Of a DNA stretch of 64,000 bases, positions 35,330 through 44,779 are shown piece after piece. The notes below the pieces were generated by a model. The model worked only from the letters and a program-made list of their open reading frames with translations. It did not search any database and was not told the DNA's origin. The DNA is from a virus. Within the stretch, counting starts at the first letter, position 1, and every line of letters starts with the position of its first letter. The DNA lies in the IMG/VR virus record IMGVR_UViG_3300032316_000329, positions 101,115 to 165,114 of that record; one strand, given 5' to 3'. Both the position numbers and the translations under genes were made by a program.

Positions 35330-35944
35330 ATGTCAAAATTGAAACTATGGCGAACACATCCAAGCAATGTTCTTCCTCGAAAACAGACCAAAGGATCATC
35401 TTGTTTTGATCTAATGTTTCAGGGACACGGTAAAAGTGAGTATAGAGGATATACTCGCATGAATAAACCTTTTGATCGTCCTATGCATAATCAAATTGTA
35501 ATTCAACCGGGTGATCGTATTATAGTACCAACTGGTTTGATTATGGATATTCCAGAAGGCCACTCCGTGCGCGTCCATGCTCGTTCCGGTATGTCTCTAA
35601 AGCAGGGTCTTGTCCTTGCTAATGCCGAGGGTGTTATTGATTCCGACTATGTGGAAGAGGTAATGGTCTTGGTATATAACCTGTCCGACAATTCAATCAC
35701 AATTCATACCGGTGACCGTATTGCCCAGGCGGAACTAATCAAAGACGAAGATTATGAAATCGAGGAAACCGCTGCTCGGCCCGGTGTAAAAACTTCTCGG
35801 GTTGGTGGCATGGGTTCTACGGGTATCAAAACATTAGGTGAAACTATTACAATAACAGTAGCAGAACCACCACCATCAGCATTAACTAAAACTGATGAGA
35901 AAAAAGGCAGAGGGAGACCTAAGAAGAATGTTTCCGGTTCATAG
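35330..35944 (+). CDS. dut: dUTP diphosphatase with AT-hook-like tail
   Basis: 204 residues. Trimeric dUTPase motifs: GSSCFDLMF (I), HARSGMSLKQG (II), NAEGVIDSDYVEEV (III), GDRIAQAELI (IV) and the P-loop-like RVGGMGSTG (V). Keeps uracil out of DNA and yields dUMP. After motif V there is a ~45-residue tail ending KKGRGRPKKN, which contains the AT-hook core GRGRPKK and could bind AT-rich DNA. Confidence 0.95.
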   Translation: MSKLKLWRTHPSNVLPRKQTKGSSCFDLMFQGHGKSEYRGYTRMNKPFDRPMHNQIVIQPGDRIIVPTGLIMDIPEGHSVRVHARSGMSLKQGLVLANAEGVIDSDYVEEVMVLVYNLSDNSITIHTGDRIAQAELIKDEDYEIEETAARPGVKTSRVGGMGSTGIKTLGETITITVAEPPPSALTKTDEKKGRGRPKKNVSGS

Positions 35945-37004
35945 AATACTCGATATAAGATTATGTGGTGCCATCACACAAGGTATGGGTTTAAATAGTT
36001 CTGTTTTCGTTAATGGAATATTAGCTGCTGTTGTTGGTGATCCTAGTAGTCATGGCGGCGGAGGTGCCGCAGGTGCTTTATCTACCGCAGCTGGCCTTAG
36101 TGGACTGAATAATCTTAGTGGATTGAGTATGTTGGGACAGATGACCGGAATATCCAATCTCAGTGCTTTAGGAAGTTTAAGTGGGTTGGAAGGATTAAGT
36201 TCACTAAGTGATCTATCTGGATTTGGTGGGTTTAATAACATACTACAAAATGTAGGAACTAACATTCCAGGATTAATGACATCTATGGATGGTATTGGTA
36301 TGTCTATGAGTTCAATAGGTGATGTTGCAGGAATAACTTCTACACTATCAAGTATTAGTGGAGTGTCTGCTGAATCATTAATAAGCAGCGGATTTAGTGG
36401 ACTTAGTGGTATGTCGGGTTTAAGTGGTATTGCCAATATTGGTAATTTAGGAAACTATATGAATATGGCACAGGGTATCACGGGTCTTGCTGGTAGTTTA
36501 GGAAACATGTCTACTGCTATAAATGCTGGCGCCGGGGCCATAGCAGGTGCTCTAGGCGGTAGTAGTGGATTACCTGGTGCTCTTGTTTCAACAGGTTCTC
36601 AACTTTTTATTCAAGGTGTTCCTGCTATTGCTGCACTCAAAGATTTAGGACAAACAGATTTTATAGGATTGATTACACATGTTACAGGTCTTCCTATACC
36701 AGGCGCAGGATCACCTAATGTGATGATGGGTATGGGTAGTGGCGCAGCCGCTCTAGGAAATATGCAATCTATTTTAGGTGGATTTGGTGCTTTGCAAGTT
36801 GGTGAGTTGGTTTCTATAGGATCACAGGTTGCAGGACAAGTATCCGGTTTTTTCCAAACAGGAGGTTCAGGTGCTGTAATGCAATTGAGTAATCTACAAG
36901 GATCAACAATTTCATCTGGTTCCACAGTTACGGGTCAAACCTCGGGGTATAATTTTACTATAGGCACCTTCTATGATTCTAGAGTTTTATCCGGTGAGAT
37001 ATAA
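35928..37004 (+). CDS. PAAR-like tip protein with Gly/Leu/Ser repeat tail
   Basis: 358 residues from ATG 35928, overlapping the dUTPase end by 17 bases. The N-terminal ~40 residues (CGAITQGMGLNSSVFVNG ... VVGDPSSHGGG) look like the PAAR fold that caps the tail spike: a small beta cone with GD and H/C positions. The rest is low-complexity with repeated LSGL/LSSL/GLSG units and no charged core, ending in a short beta segment. It may be the spike tip of the baseplate with a flexible fibrous part. It is far from the other tail genes. Confidence 0.6.
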   Translation: MFPVHRILDIRLCGAITQGMGLNSSVFVNGILAAVVGDPSSHGGGGAAGALSTAAGLSGLNNLSGLSMLGQMTGISNLSALGSLSGLEGLSSLSDLSGFGGFNNILQNVGTNIPGLMTSMDGIGMSMSSIGDVAGITSTLSSISGVSAESLISSGFSGLSGMSGLSGIANIGNLGNYMNMAQGITGLAGSLGNMSTAINAGAGAIAGALGGSSGLPGALVSTGSQLFIQGVPAIAALKDLGQTDFIGLITHVTGLPIPGAGSPNVMMGMGSGAAALGNMQSILGGFGALQVGELVSIGSQVAGQVSGFFQTGGSGAVMQLSNLQGSTISSGSTVTGQTSGYNFTIGTFYDSRVLSGEI

Positions 37005-37012
37005 AATTTTTC

Positions 37013-37042
37013 TTGACAAGTGATATAATTTTACTATATAAT
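37013..37042 (+). promoter_or_regulatory. Early-type promoter for hsp20
   Basis: TTGACA (37013-37018), 18-base spacer, TATAAT (37037-37042). The ~60-base leader (to 37103) is unusually long for this phage and has no clear structure. Confidence 0.8.
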
Positions 37043-37103
37043 ACTAGAATGATGGGCAGGAGTCCTTCGTTCCTAATTTCTCGCTAACTATAGGAGAATA
37101 CAA

Positions 37104-37646
37104 ATGACTAAAGAAACACTATTTTTCGATCCTTTTTCTTTTACAACTGGAAATCTTCCGAAGACCATTATCGGTTTCGACCAAGTGTTACAGCGACTAA
37201 AAGAAGCAAGTGAATATGCACCAAAGATTCCATCATACCCTCCATACAATATCAAGAAGGTTGACGATGAACATTTTGTTATCGAAATCGCCCTTGCTGG
37301 TTTTGGAAAACAGAACCTTGATATTGAATTGAAGGATGATACCTTAACGGTCTCTGGACAAGTTGATAATGAGGACAAAGATTATATCTTCCAGGGTATT
37401 GCCAACCGTGCCTTCACCCGAAAGTTTACTCTTGCTGATACAGTAGTAGTAAAGAACGCGGAGATGGCCAATGGACTTCTTAAAATCTTTCTTGAACGCT
37501 TTATTCCGGAAGAAAAGAAGGCTAAACGCATAGATATTCTTGATCCTTTTGGGGTAGGTGAAACAACAAGACAACTCTTGACCGAAAGTGGAAAATCTTG
37601 GGCCGAAACAGCACAAAAGATGGCCTCAAATATGACTCCTAAATAA
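37104..37646 (+). CDS. hsp20: Small heat shock protein Hsp20 (IbpA-like)
   Basis: 180 residues. Alpha-crystallin domain with YPPYNIKKVDDEHFVIEIALAG, then DNTLTVSG-like DDTLTVSGQ and the ANRAFTRKFTLAD block; the C-terminal tail lacks a clear IxI motif at its end. Holds unfolding proteins, perhaps during capsid assembly or stress. Common in T4-like cyanophages. It has its own promoter and a terminator after it. Confidence 0.9.
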   Translation: MTKETLFFDPFSFTTGNLPKTIIGFDQVLQRLKEASEYAPKIPSYPPYNIKKVDDEHFVIEIALAGFGKQNLDIELKDDTLTVSGQVDNEDKDYIFQGIANRAFTRKFTLADTVVVKNAEMANGLLKIFLERFIPEEKKAKRIDILDPFGVGETTRQLLTESGKSWAETAQKMASNMTPK

Positions 37647-37657
37647 GTGTAACATGG

Positions 37658-37691
37658 ACGGGGCCTCTGTTATCAAGCCCCGTTCTTCTTT
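37658..37691 (+). terminator. Intrinsic terminator after hsp20
   Basis: ACGGGGC (37658-37664) pairs with GCCCCGT (37677-37683), followed by TCTTCTTT. Confidence 0.75.
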
Positions 37692-37702
37692 ATGAGGTTA
37701 TT

Positions 37703-38446
37703 ATGAAACTTGTGATTGAAAAACCCGTTACTGTAATCACGCCTACTATCGGTTCTCCAAAACTATTAGATGCTATTGAGTCTGTAAAGAAACAGACTTA
37801 TAAGTGTAAACATCTTATTGTTGCAGATGGTCCTGATGCTTATTTCGATGTTGTAAAATTATTTCCAGAACCACCAGAACTTGATATCACTGTTACACCA
37901 GAGAACACAGGCAAGACGGGTGGAAACTTCTATGGTCATCGTATCTATGCCGCATATCCACACCTAATTAATTCTGATTATATTTTATTACTAGATGAAG
38001 ATAACTGGTATGAACCCAACCATGTTGAAACCCTTGTTAACACCATCGAAAGTAAGAACCTGGATTTTTCTTATTCCCTCCGTAAAATTTATAGTCCCGA
38101 CCGGGCCTACCTTATGGACGACAACTGTGAAAGTCTTGGTAAATGGCCAATCTTTATGTCTCGCGGTTCGCCCCACGGGCCACAGTTCCTAATCGATACA
38201 TCATCATTCTGTTTTAAGAGAGAGTTTATCCAAAAGACTTGTCATTTCTGGCATTCTGGATGGGGAGGTGACCGTCAGTATCTTTATTCTATAAAAGACC
38301 ATGCCAAGTATGATACAAACGGCAAGCACACATTATGTTATCGATTAGATGGAAATGAAGGTTCGGTAACTAAACAATTTTTTGAAGTAGGAAATAAAAC
38401 ACAGGAACAATATTACGGAGGCAAGTTTCCATGGGTAAAGATGTAA
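37703..38446 (+). CDS. Family 2 glycosyltransferase
   Basis: 247 residues. GT-A fold: VTVITPTIGSPKLLDAIESV at the N-terminus and the nucleotide/metal motif LLLDEDNWYEP (~residues 93-103). Opens an eight-gene glycan cluster with overlapping starts and stops (to 44507). Sugar and acceptor unknown. Confidence 0.8.
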   Translation: MKLVIEKPVTVITPTIGSPKLLDAIESVKKQTYKCKHLIVADGPDAYFDVVKLFPEPPELDITVTPENTGKTGGNFYGHRIYAAYPHLINSDYILLLDEDNWYEPNHVETLVNTIESKNLDFSYSLRKIYSPDRAYLMDDNCESLGKWPIFMSRGSPHGPQFLIDTSSFCFKREFIQKTCHFWHSGWGGDRQYLYSIKDHAKYDTNGKHTLCYRLDGNEGSVTKQFFEVGNKTQEQYYGGKFPWVKM

Positions 38447-39345
38447 TCATAGGCGTAGTGGATAACTATGACTGGGATAAAATTAAGTATTGGGCCAACT
38501 CCATTAAGCAATCAGGTTTTGACGGTCATAAGGCATTGATCGTTTATAACATGAATGCTGAAACATCTAAAAAACTTTCTAGCGAAGGTTTTATTGTTGT
38601 TGGTTGTAATGAATATAGTGAAGAAAAAGGTTTTAGTTTCGATACATCAAAGCGAAGTATTATGGTAGATCGTTTCTTTAACATTCATAACTTCTTAAAC
38701 ATGCTACAAGACCCTACTGATGTTGAGCGTGTGATTATTACAGACGTTCGTGATGTGGTGTTTCAGGTTAATCCAACTGAATGGTTAAACACATTCTTTC
38801 TACCTCAATATAATCTGCTGGTTGGTTCCGAGAATATGCTTTATAAGGATGAACCATGGGGTCGTAACAACATGCTACAATCTTTTGGTGAGTATTTTTA
38901 TGATCGCCTAAAGGATGAACGCATTATCTGTGCCGGCGTTATTGCTGGCACTCTGGAAGATGTTCGTGATCTTTGTCTAACACTATGGTTAGTTTGTCGC
39001 AATATGAATCCCCATGTTCCAGGAGGAGGCGGGCCAGACCAGGCGACCCTTAATATCTTACTTGATACGGTTGTTCATAAATATACAACTTTCTTTACTG
39101 AACCTGTTGACGGTTGGGTTGTTCATGCTGGTACCTCTATGGATGCTGTCCGTGCTGGTTCTGGTGGTATTGGTGAGGCATATCTAAAAGATCCTAGTAT
39201 CAATCTACCATTCGTAAATAATATTGAGTATTCTGTTATTAACAATAAAATTGCTGCTAATCAAACACCATTAACAATTGTCCATCAATGGGACCGTGTG
39301 CCCGCGTGGAAGAAACTGATTGAGGAAAAATATGGCTCTAACTGA
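38431..39345 (+). CDS. Glycosyltransferase-like protein
   Basis: 304 residues, overlapping the previous gene by 16 bases. VIITDVRDVVFQVNP (~residues 96-110) carries a DxxD metal motif as in GT-A enzymes; VPGGGGPDQATLN (~205) matches acceptor-site regions of such enzymes. Part of the glycan cluster. Confidence 0.6.
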   Translation: MGKDVIIGVVDNYDWDKIKYWANSIKQSGFDGHKALIVYNMNAETSKKLSSEGFIVVGCNEYSEEKGFSFDTSKRSIMVDRFFNIHNFLNMLQDPTDVERVIITDVRDVVFQVNPTEWLNTFFLPQYNLLVGSENMLYKDEPWGRNNMLQSFGEYFYDRLKDERIICAGVIAGTLEDVRDLCLTLWLVCRNMNPHVPGGGGPDQATLNILLDTVVHKYTTFFTEPVDGWVVHAGTSMDAVRAGSGGIGEAYLKDPSINLPFVNNIEYSVINNKIAANQTPLTIVHQWDRVPAWKKLIEEKYGSN

Positions 39346-39916
39346 TGAAGATTTTAAGACTATTGAGGAACTAGGTGACGCATATCCACAGGAGTGGATT
39401 TCTAACAAAGGATTGGTTCCGTATATCAAGAGACTAGGCGAGAAACTAAAAGGTATTGAGATTGGTACCTGCCGTGCCGAAAGTACCGCATACTTTCTTG
39501 AAAAGTGTCCGAATATTGACCTTCTAACAACGATTGATCCTTATAAAGGTTATCAGGATTGGAATGGTGAGATTACACAGGAGACGGTTGATCGTTTCAT
39601 GGAAGTCGCCAAAAAGAACTTAAAGCAATATGGTAAGCGTGTTAAGATGCTCCGAGAGGAATCTACCGGTGTTGCTGATACATTCAAGGACAAATCCATA
39701 GATTTCATCTTTGTTGATGGCGATCATTCTTATGATGCTACCTTGGCAGATTGTGAAGCATATTATTCCAAACTGAAAAGCGGCGGCCTATTTTGTGGCC
39801 ACGATTATCAAACTATTGAAAGTGTTAAACGATCTGTTGATGATTTTCGCGCAAAGCACAAGATTACCTCACCAGTCAATCTAACAACAAACTCGGCATT
39901 TTTTTGGTATAAGTAA
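39332..39916 (+). CDS. SAM-dependent methyltransferase
   Basis: 194 residues from ATG 39332. Class I fold: GIEIGTCRAESTAYF (motif I, ~residues 41-55) and IDFIFVDGDHSYDATL (motif IV region). Resembles Methyltransf_24 proteins of glycan clusters, which methylate sugars. Stop overlaps the next start (TAATG). Confidence 0.75.
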   Translation: MALTDEDFKTIEELGDAYPQEWISNKGLVPYIKRLGEKLKGIEIGTCRAESTAYFLEKCPNIDLLTTIDPYKGYQDWNGEITQETVDRFMEVAKKNLKQYGKRVKMLREESTGVADTFKDKSIDFIFVDGDHSYDATLADCEAYYSKLKSGGLFCGHDYQTIESVKRSVDDFRAKHKITSPVNLTTNSAFFWYK

Positions 39917-40797
39917 TGAGAGAGATTAAACTAGGATTTGCTGATACTTTTTCTACTGCGGTAAACTTCTTTACCGAGGCATTAAGTAAGCAATTCCATA
40001 TTATTCGTGATGATGCACAACCAGAATATCTAATCTACGGTGAAGGAGTCTATGGACAAAATCACCGCAGGTTCGGTCCTGAGGTCACCAAAATCTTCTA
40101 TACAGGAGAGAATGTTCGCCCACCTTGGGGTGAGTGTCAGTATGCTATGACATTTGACCATGAGAACAGTGCCAGACATTATCGTTTACCTTTATATGTT
40201 ATCGATATGTGGGGTGCGGTGACCGAAGGATGGACCAAAGACTACTATCAACTGGTTGGTCTAAAACACGACTATGAACGAGAATACGATGAAAGAGACT
40301 TTTGTTCTTTTGTTGTATCTAATCCAGGCCAGGATATGAGAAATAAGGCCTTTCGTTTCATCAATGAATATAAAACGGTTGATAGTGGCGGGCCGCATCT
40401 AAACAACATTGGTCATGTTCTACCTAGGGACAAACTATTACATAAACTAAACTTCTTAGATTGTTACCGTTTCAATATCTGTTTTGAGAATGGTTCGCAT
40501 CCTGGTTATGTTACCGAGAAACTATTCAATGCACTACAGATAAAGACCATGCCAATCTATTGGGGTTCGGCCACGGTTGATAGAGACTTTAATCCTTTAG
40601 CCTTCATCAATGCTGCTGACCATGGTAATTTTAATAAACTGGTAGACTATGTTCAGCATTTGGATTCACCTTCTGGTAAACAAGAGTACCTAGATATTAT
40701 AGAGAGACCTGCTTTTAAGAATGATGTTCCTAATGAGTTTACAGATATGAATAATCTATGTGACTGGTGGGAAACATTTGTAATGGGTGTAAAATGA
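39916..40797 (+). CDS. Alpha-1,3-fucosyltransferase-like protein (GT10)
   Basis: 293 residues. The donor-binding block RFNICFENGSHPGYVTEKLF ... TMPIYWG (~residues 178-215) is the signature of the GT10 family, which transfers fucose from GDP-fucose. An N-terminal Rossmann-like half is less conserved. Suggests that a fucosylated or related deoxysugar glycan is made, although no GDP-fucose synthesis gene is in the window. Confidence 0.8.
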   Translation: MREIKLGFADTFSTAVNFFTEALSKQFHIIRDDAQPEYLIYGEGVYGQNHRRFGPEVTKIFYTGENVRPPWGECQYAMTFDHENSARHYRLPLYVIDMWGAVTEGWTKDYYQLVGLKHDYEREYDERDFCSFVVSNPGQDMRNKAFRFINEYKTVDSGGPHLNNIGHVLPRDKLLHKLNFLDCYRFNICFENGSHPGYVTEKLFNALQIKTMPIYWGSATVDRDFNPLAFINAADHGNFNKLVDYVQHLDSPSGKQEYLDIIERPAFKNDVPNEFTDMNNLCDWWETFVMGVK

Positions 40798-41738
40798 GAT
40801 TATTGTTTGTGGTTCATCGATATGCTCCATTCCCTGGTGGTAGTGAGTATTATGTCCAGAATATGGCCGAGGAAATGCTTAAACGTAAGCATCAGGTTAC
40901 CGTTCTAGCACATGAACATCAAGGTAACCTGAATGACATTACCGTTTCAAATGACTATAACACTCTTCTAAATCAGAAATGGGACCTTATCATTGTTCAT
41001 GGAGGTGATGTTATCTCTCAGAACGTTGTTCATATCAATGCGGAGAAACTACAATCACCTGTTCTTTATCTAATTGTCAAACCAAGTGATAGTCCAACCT
41101 GTGTTCAAGGATTAAATAATCATCGTTTTCTTGGTTACTCAACCAGCATGGACGTTGAACACCTCAAGAAATATGGTGTAATCAATAAAGGCCGGCGTAT
41201 TCGTCATGGTATTGTTCCTCACAAATATCAAAGAGCAAACTTAACAGGCAAAACAATCTTTGTATCCGCAGGTGGATTCTGGCAGCATAAGGCCATGACA
41301 CCTTTGGCAGAGGCATTTACAAAAGCAAATATTCCTAATGCTCAACTCCATCTATATGGATACGGTGAAGAACATTTGATGCCAAAAGAAACTAAGAATG
41401 TAAAGTGTTTCTTTGGTAAAGACAAGACAGAGGTTTTACTCTCTATTAGTGCCGCAGATGCTTATATTATGAACTCTTATGAGGAAGGTTTTGGTCTTGT
41501 CCTTTTAGAATCCATGATGAATAAGGTGCCTTGGTATGCAAGAGATATTGCCGGTGCTAAAGATATGTGCTACCATGGGACAGTTTATGAAACAGAGGAA
41601 GAGTTGATAAAACTCCTCCGTAAACATAAACGGAATGATAAGAAGATTGAAGATGCATATAACTATGTTATGTGTAATCATACCATCCAAGATACCTGTA
41701 ATGATATTGAAGATATACTATTGGAGACATTAAGATGA
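40794..41738 (+). CDS. Family 4 glycosyltransferase (GT-B)
   Basis: 314 residues from ATG 40794, overlapping the previous stop (ATGA). LLFVVHRYAPFPGGSEYYV at the N-terminus and the Ex7E motif EEGFGLVLLESM (~residues 236-247) mark a GT4 retaining enzyme. Confidence 0.85.
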   Translation: MRLLFVVHRYAPFPGGSEYYVQNMAEEMLKRKHQVTVLAHEHQGNLNDITVSNDYNTLLNQKWDLIIVHGGDVISQNVVHINAEKLQSPVLYLIVKPSDSPTCVQGLNNHRFLGYSTSMDVEHLKKYGVINKGRRIRHGIVPHKYQRANLTGKTIFVSAGGFWQHKAMTPLAEAFTKANIPNAQLHLYGYGEEHLMPKETKNVKCFFGKDKTEVLLSISAADAYIMNSYEEGFGLVLLESMMNKVPWYARDIAGAKDMCYHGTVYETEEELIKLLRKHKRNDKKIEDAYNYVMCNHTIQDTCNDIEDILLETLR

Positions 41739-42970
41739 AGGTAGCAGTTATTGGTGCCGGCGGCCATGTAGGATTTCCATTTTCATGTGTTATCGCCGAT
41801 GCTGGTCATACAGTGTTTGGTATTGACATAAACCAAGATGTTGTAGATAACCTAAACTTTGGCCATGTTCCTTATGTTGAAGAAGGTGCCGAGGATATTT
41901 TAGCAAGAAACATAGCACAAGAAAGATTATTCTTCACTACCAATTTTGACTTCATTAAACAGGCTGATGTTGTCGCTATTATGATTGGCACACCGGTTGA
42001 TGGAGAAGGCAATGCTAGATTGGATGACCTTTTTAATTTTGTTGACGATACTCTTATTCCTCGTATGAAAACAGGACAGTTAATTGTCCTTCGTTCTACA
42101 GTATCACCAGGAACATTAGAGGTTCTTCGCAACCATATTGCTGACCGTCATGGATGGGCGGAAGGTGCCGATTATCATCTTGTATTCTGTCCTGAGAGAG
42201 TGGTACAGGGCAGGTCTATTATTGAGACGGGTAAACTACCACAAATCATCGGTGCTTTTACCGACCAATCTTATAGAGTTGCTAAAGATTTCTTTAGCAC
42301 ATTTATTAACAATGAAATCTTCCAACTTACTCCTAAAGAGGCTGAGATTGGTAAACTAATGACGAATATGTATCGTTATGTTACCTTTGCCTTTGCTAAC
42401 GAGTTTTGGATGATTGGTGAAAAACATGGAGTGAATATTGACAAAGTTATCGATGCATGTAATTACGATTATCCTAGAATGGCAGTTCCTCATCCAGGAC
42501 CTAATGTTGGCGGTCCTTGCCTATTCAAAGACGGTAAGTTCCTGCTTACTGACATTCCCTTTGGCGATCTTATTAACACTAGCTTTCATATTAACGAAGG
42601 TATGCCTGATTATATCTTTAATCGTATTAAGAACATCAGTCCAAATATCAAGAATGTATTGATACTTGGTGCCACTTTTAAAAAGGATTGTGATGATACC
42701 AGAAACAGTCTATCTTTTAAAATGCGTAAGGTATGTAAGAAACATGGTGTGAAATCTTGGATGTGGGATCCGTTTGTAGTAGTGGATCAAAACTTACCTT
42801 CGGCAAAAGATTATGATGCTGTTATTGTAATGACGCCTCACTCAGATACAGAAAAAATGTGGCCAATATGGGACTTTAGAAAAGATTGTACCATTGTTGA
42901 TTTATGGAAAATCTATCCACGAAGCAAGATAAGTAATACGGGCATTTATAGAAATGGAGATATTTTATGA
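41735..42970 (+). CDS. Nucleotide-sugar dehydrogenase (UDP-ManNAc/UDP-glucose dehydrogenase family)
   Basis: 411 residues. NAD-binding GAGGHVGFP (residues 7-15), catalytic Cys in GGPCLFKDGKF (~256-266), and a third domain with LGATFKKDCDDTRNS. Oxidises a UDP-sugar to a uronic acid. Similar to WecC-type enzymes; the exact substrate cannot be read from sequence. Follows GT4 with an ATGA overlap. Confidence 0.85.
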   Translation: MKVAVIGAGGHVGFPFSCVIADAGHTVFGIDINQDVVDNLNFGHVPYVEEGAEDILARNIAQERLFFTTNFDFIKQADVVAIMIGTPVDGEGNARLDDLFNFVDDTLIPRMKTGQLIVLRSTVSPGTLEVLRNHIADRHGWAEGADYHLVFCPERVVQGRSIIETGKLPQIIGAFTDQSYRVAKDFFSTFINNEIFQLTPKEAEIGKLMTNMYRYVTFAFANEFWMIGEKHGVNIDKVIDACNYDYPRMAVPHPGPNVGGPCLFKDGKFLLTDIPFGDLINTSFHINEGMPDYIFNRIKNISPNIKNVLILGATFKKDCDDTRNSLSFKMRKVCKKHGVKSWMWDPFVVVDQNLPSAKDYDAVIVMTPHSDTEKMWPIWDFRKDCTIVDLWKIYPRSKISNTGIYRNGDIL

Positions 42971-43962
42971 TTAAAGTTTTGGTGACAGGTAGTGAAGGTT
43001 CTTTGATGCAGGCGGTCATTCCGCTTCTACTAAAAAAGAACTATGTTGTTGTCGGTGTTGATAATCTTGCTCGTTATGGTGAACGCCTTGGTATTGCTGG
43101 TAATGATTATCAGTTTATTAAATGTGACTTGACAGACCGTTTGAATGTTGATAACTTGGTTAAACAGACCAAACCAGATTATATCATTCAGGCAGCAGCA
43201 ACCATCTACGGTGTCGGTGGATTCAACAAGTATTGCGGAGAAATGTATAAGGACATTACTCTACATGATAATGTCCTCCGTGCGGCCGTTGCTTATGGTG
43301 TTAAAAAGGTAATCTATATTTCATCATCGATGGTTTATGAGAACTGTCCACAAGAGATTGGTAAGCCAGTAACAGAAGATATTGTTGATTATTACCCAGC
43401 ACCATATACAGATTACGGTTTGTCTAAGTTTGTTGGTGAACGTGTATCTAAGGCATATCTCAAGCAGCATGGCCTAAAGTATACCATTTGGCGTCCATTC
43501 AATATCATTACACCATACGAAAAGAGTGAAGATGAACAGGTTGGTATCTCTCATGTGTTTGCTGATTACATTAAGAATATTGCTATTGAGAAAAAGAAAC
43601 CACTCCCAATCATAGGAGACGGTCTACAGATTCGTTGCTTTACTTGGATTGATGAAGTAGCACAGGCAATTGCTGAATACTCTTTTTTAGATAAGACAGA
43701 CAATGAGACATACAATCTTGGTAATCCAGAACCAATCTCTATGCGTGTTTTAGCAGAAAAGATTGTTCATATTGGTTCTAATGAGTTCAAGACGTTTGAT
43801 GATTACTTTCTTCTTTATGAATCGGTTGGTGAATATGAGAATGATGTCCGTGTTCGTATTCCAGATGTTGATAAGGCCAAGAATGAACTTGGTTGGCAGG
43901 CAAAGATGCGAGCCGATGATTCCATTCGTTTATGTCTAAAGTATATTGTGGAGGGTAAATGA
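42967..43962 (+). CDS. NAD-dependent sugar epimerase/dehydratase
   Basis: 331 residues, extended SDR. NAD motif VTGSEGSLMQ (variant of TGxxGxxG), catalytic YGLSK (~residue 158; YxxxK) after SSSMVYENCP. Makes or edits a nucleotide sugar for the neighbouring transferases. The glycine motif deviates slightly at its last position. Confidence 0.85.
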   Translation: MIKVLVTGSEGSLMQAVIPLLLKKNYVVVGVDNLARYGERLGIAGNDYQFIKCDLTDRLNVDNLVKQTKPDYIIQAAATIYGVGGFNKYCGEMYKDITLHDNVLRAAVAYGVKKVIYISSSMVYENCPQEIGKPVTEDIVDYYPAPYTDYGLSKFVGERVSKAYLKQHGLKYTIWRPFNIITPYEKSEDEQVGISHVFADYIKNIAIEKKKPLPIIGDGLQIRCFTWIDEVAQAIAEYSFLDKTDNETYNLGNPEPISMRVLAEKIVHIGSNEFKTFDDYFLLYESVGEYENDVRVRIPDVDKAKNELGWQAKMRADDSIRLCLKYIVEGK

Positions 43963-44507
43963 TTTTAGATATAGGTTCTGGACCACATCCTAAAGCGGAT
44001 GCTACTGAAAGAATGGATATGCACCAGTGGGCAGGCGTGACACAGGTTCACGACCTGCGCCATTTCCCTTATCCATATGAAGATAGCTCCGCAGAAAAGA
44101 TTTACCTTGGTGATGTTATTGAACACCTTACCAAGTTTGATGCACCAAACGTATTGAAAGAAATCCATCGTATTCTAAAATCAGGTGGTCAATTTGAGAT
44201 TACCTGTCCAGATGCTTTATGGATTATGACACAAATTGTTGAAGGTACATGGAACGAAAATGCTAATGTTGATTGGTTAAGACAGAATGAGGACCCATGG
44301 GATAATGCTATGGACTATCTGTTTGGTGGTTGGCGTCATCCAGAAGAACACAGGATTCCTGGCATGGGACACATTAACGGATTTTGTTTCACTTCTTTAA
44401 GAAAAGAACTTGAGGCGGCAGGATTTAAAAATATTGAACGAGTAGCAGATGATAGAAATCCTGAACCAGCAAGATGGTCGGTGTTAAAACTGGTAGCAAC
44501 AAAATGA
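43959..44507 (+). CDS. SAM-dependent methyltransferase
   Basis: 182 residues. LDIGSGPHPK (motif I, residues 3-12), YLGDVIEHLTKFDAPNVLKE and RILKSGGQFEI are class I features as in Methyltransf_11. Last gene of the glycan cluster; ATGA overlap with the gene before. Confidence 0.8.
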   Translation: MILDIGSGPHPKADATERMDMHQWAGVTQVHDLRHFPYPYEDSSAEKIYLGDVIEHLTKFDAPNVLKEIHRILKSGGQFEITCPDALWIMTQIVEGTWNENANVDWLRQNEDPWDNAMDYLFGGWRHPEEHRIPGMGHINGFCFTSLRKELEAAGFKNIERVADDRNPEPARWSVLKLVATK

Positions 44508-44776
44508 TGGATAAATGGGAAGAACTTAAACTCCTTATTGATGGGCACATGGCATGGCCTGTAATTTACAGTCACTCTAGAGATTTTGAAAAGGGTGAAA
44601 TGAAACGTGTTAAAGAATGGATGACATATCTTGAAAAGAAAGAATCGGAGTCCATAAATTTACATATTCAAAAGATGGCAGTAAAAGAAGAATCAGGATT
44701 TCTTTTCACAGGAGTTCCAACATTTGACCAAAAAGAATGGGATAAAATGTTAAAAAACTTAGAAGGATTATCTTAG
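44504..44776 (+). CDS. Hypothetical protein
   Basis: 90 residues from ATG 44504, overlapping the methyltransferase stop. Charged, helical (MKRVKEWMTYLEKKESESI). Not recognised. Confidence 0.55.
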   Translation: MMDKWEELKLLIDGHMAWPVIYSHSRDFEKGEMKRVKEWMTYLEKKESESINLHIQKMAVKEESGFLFTGVPTFDQKEWDKMLKNLEGLS

Positions 44777-44779
44777 TGT

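Noticed and set aside
36050-36925. Pro/Ile-rich minus-strand frames opposite the PAAR-like gene
   Set aside because: Mirror of the Gly/Leu/Ser repeats; no start signals.
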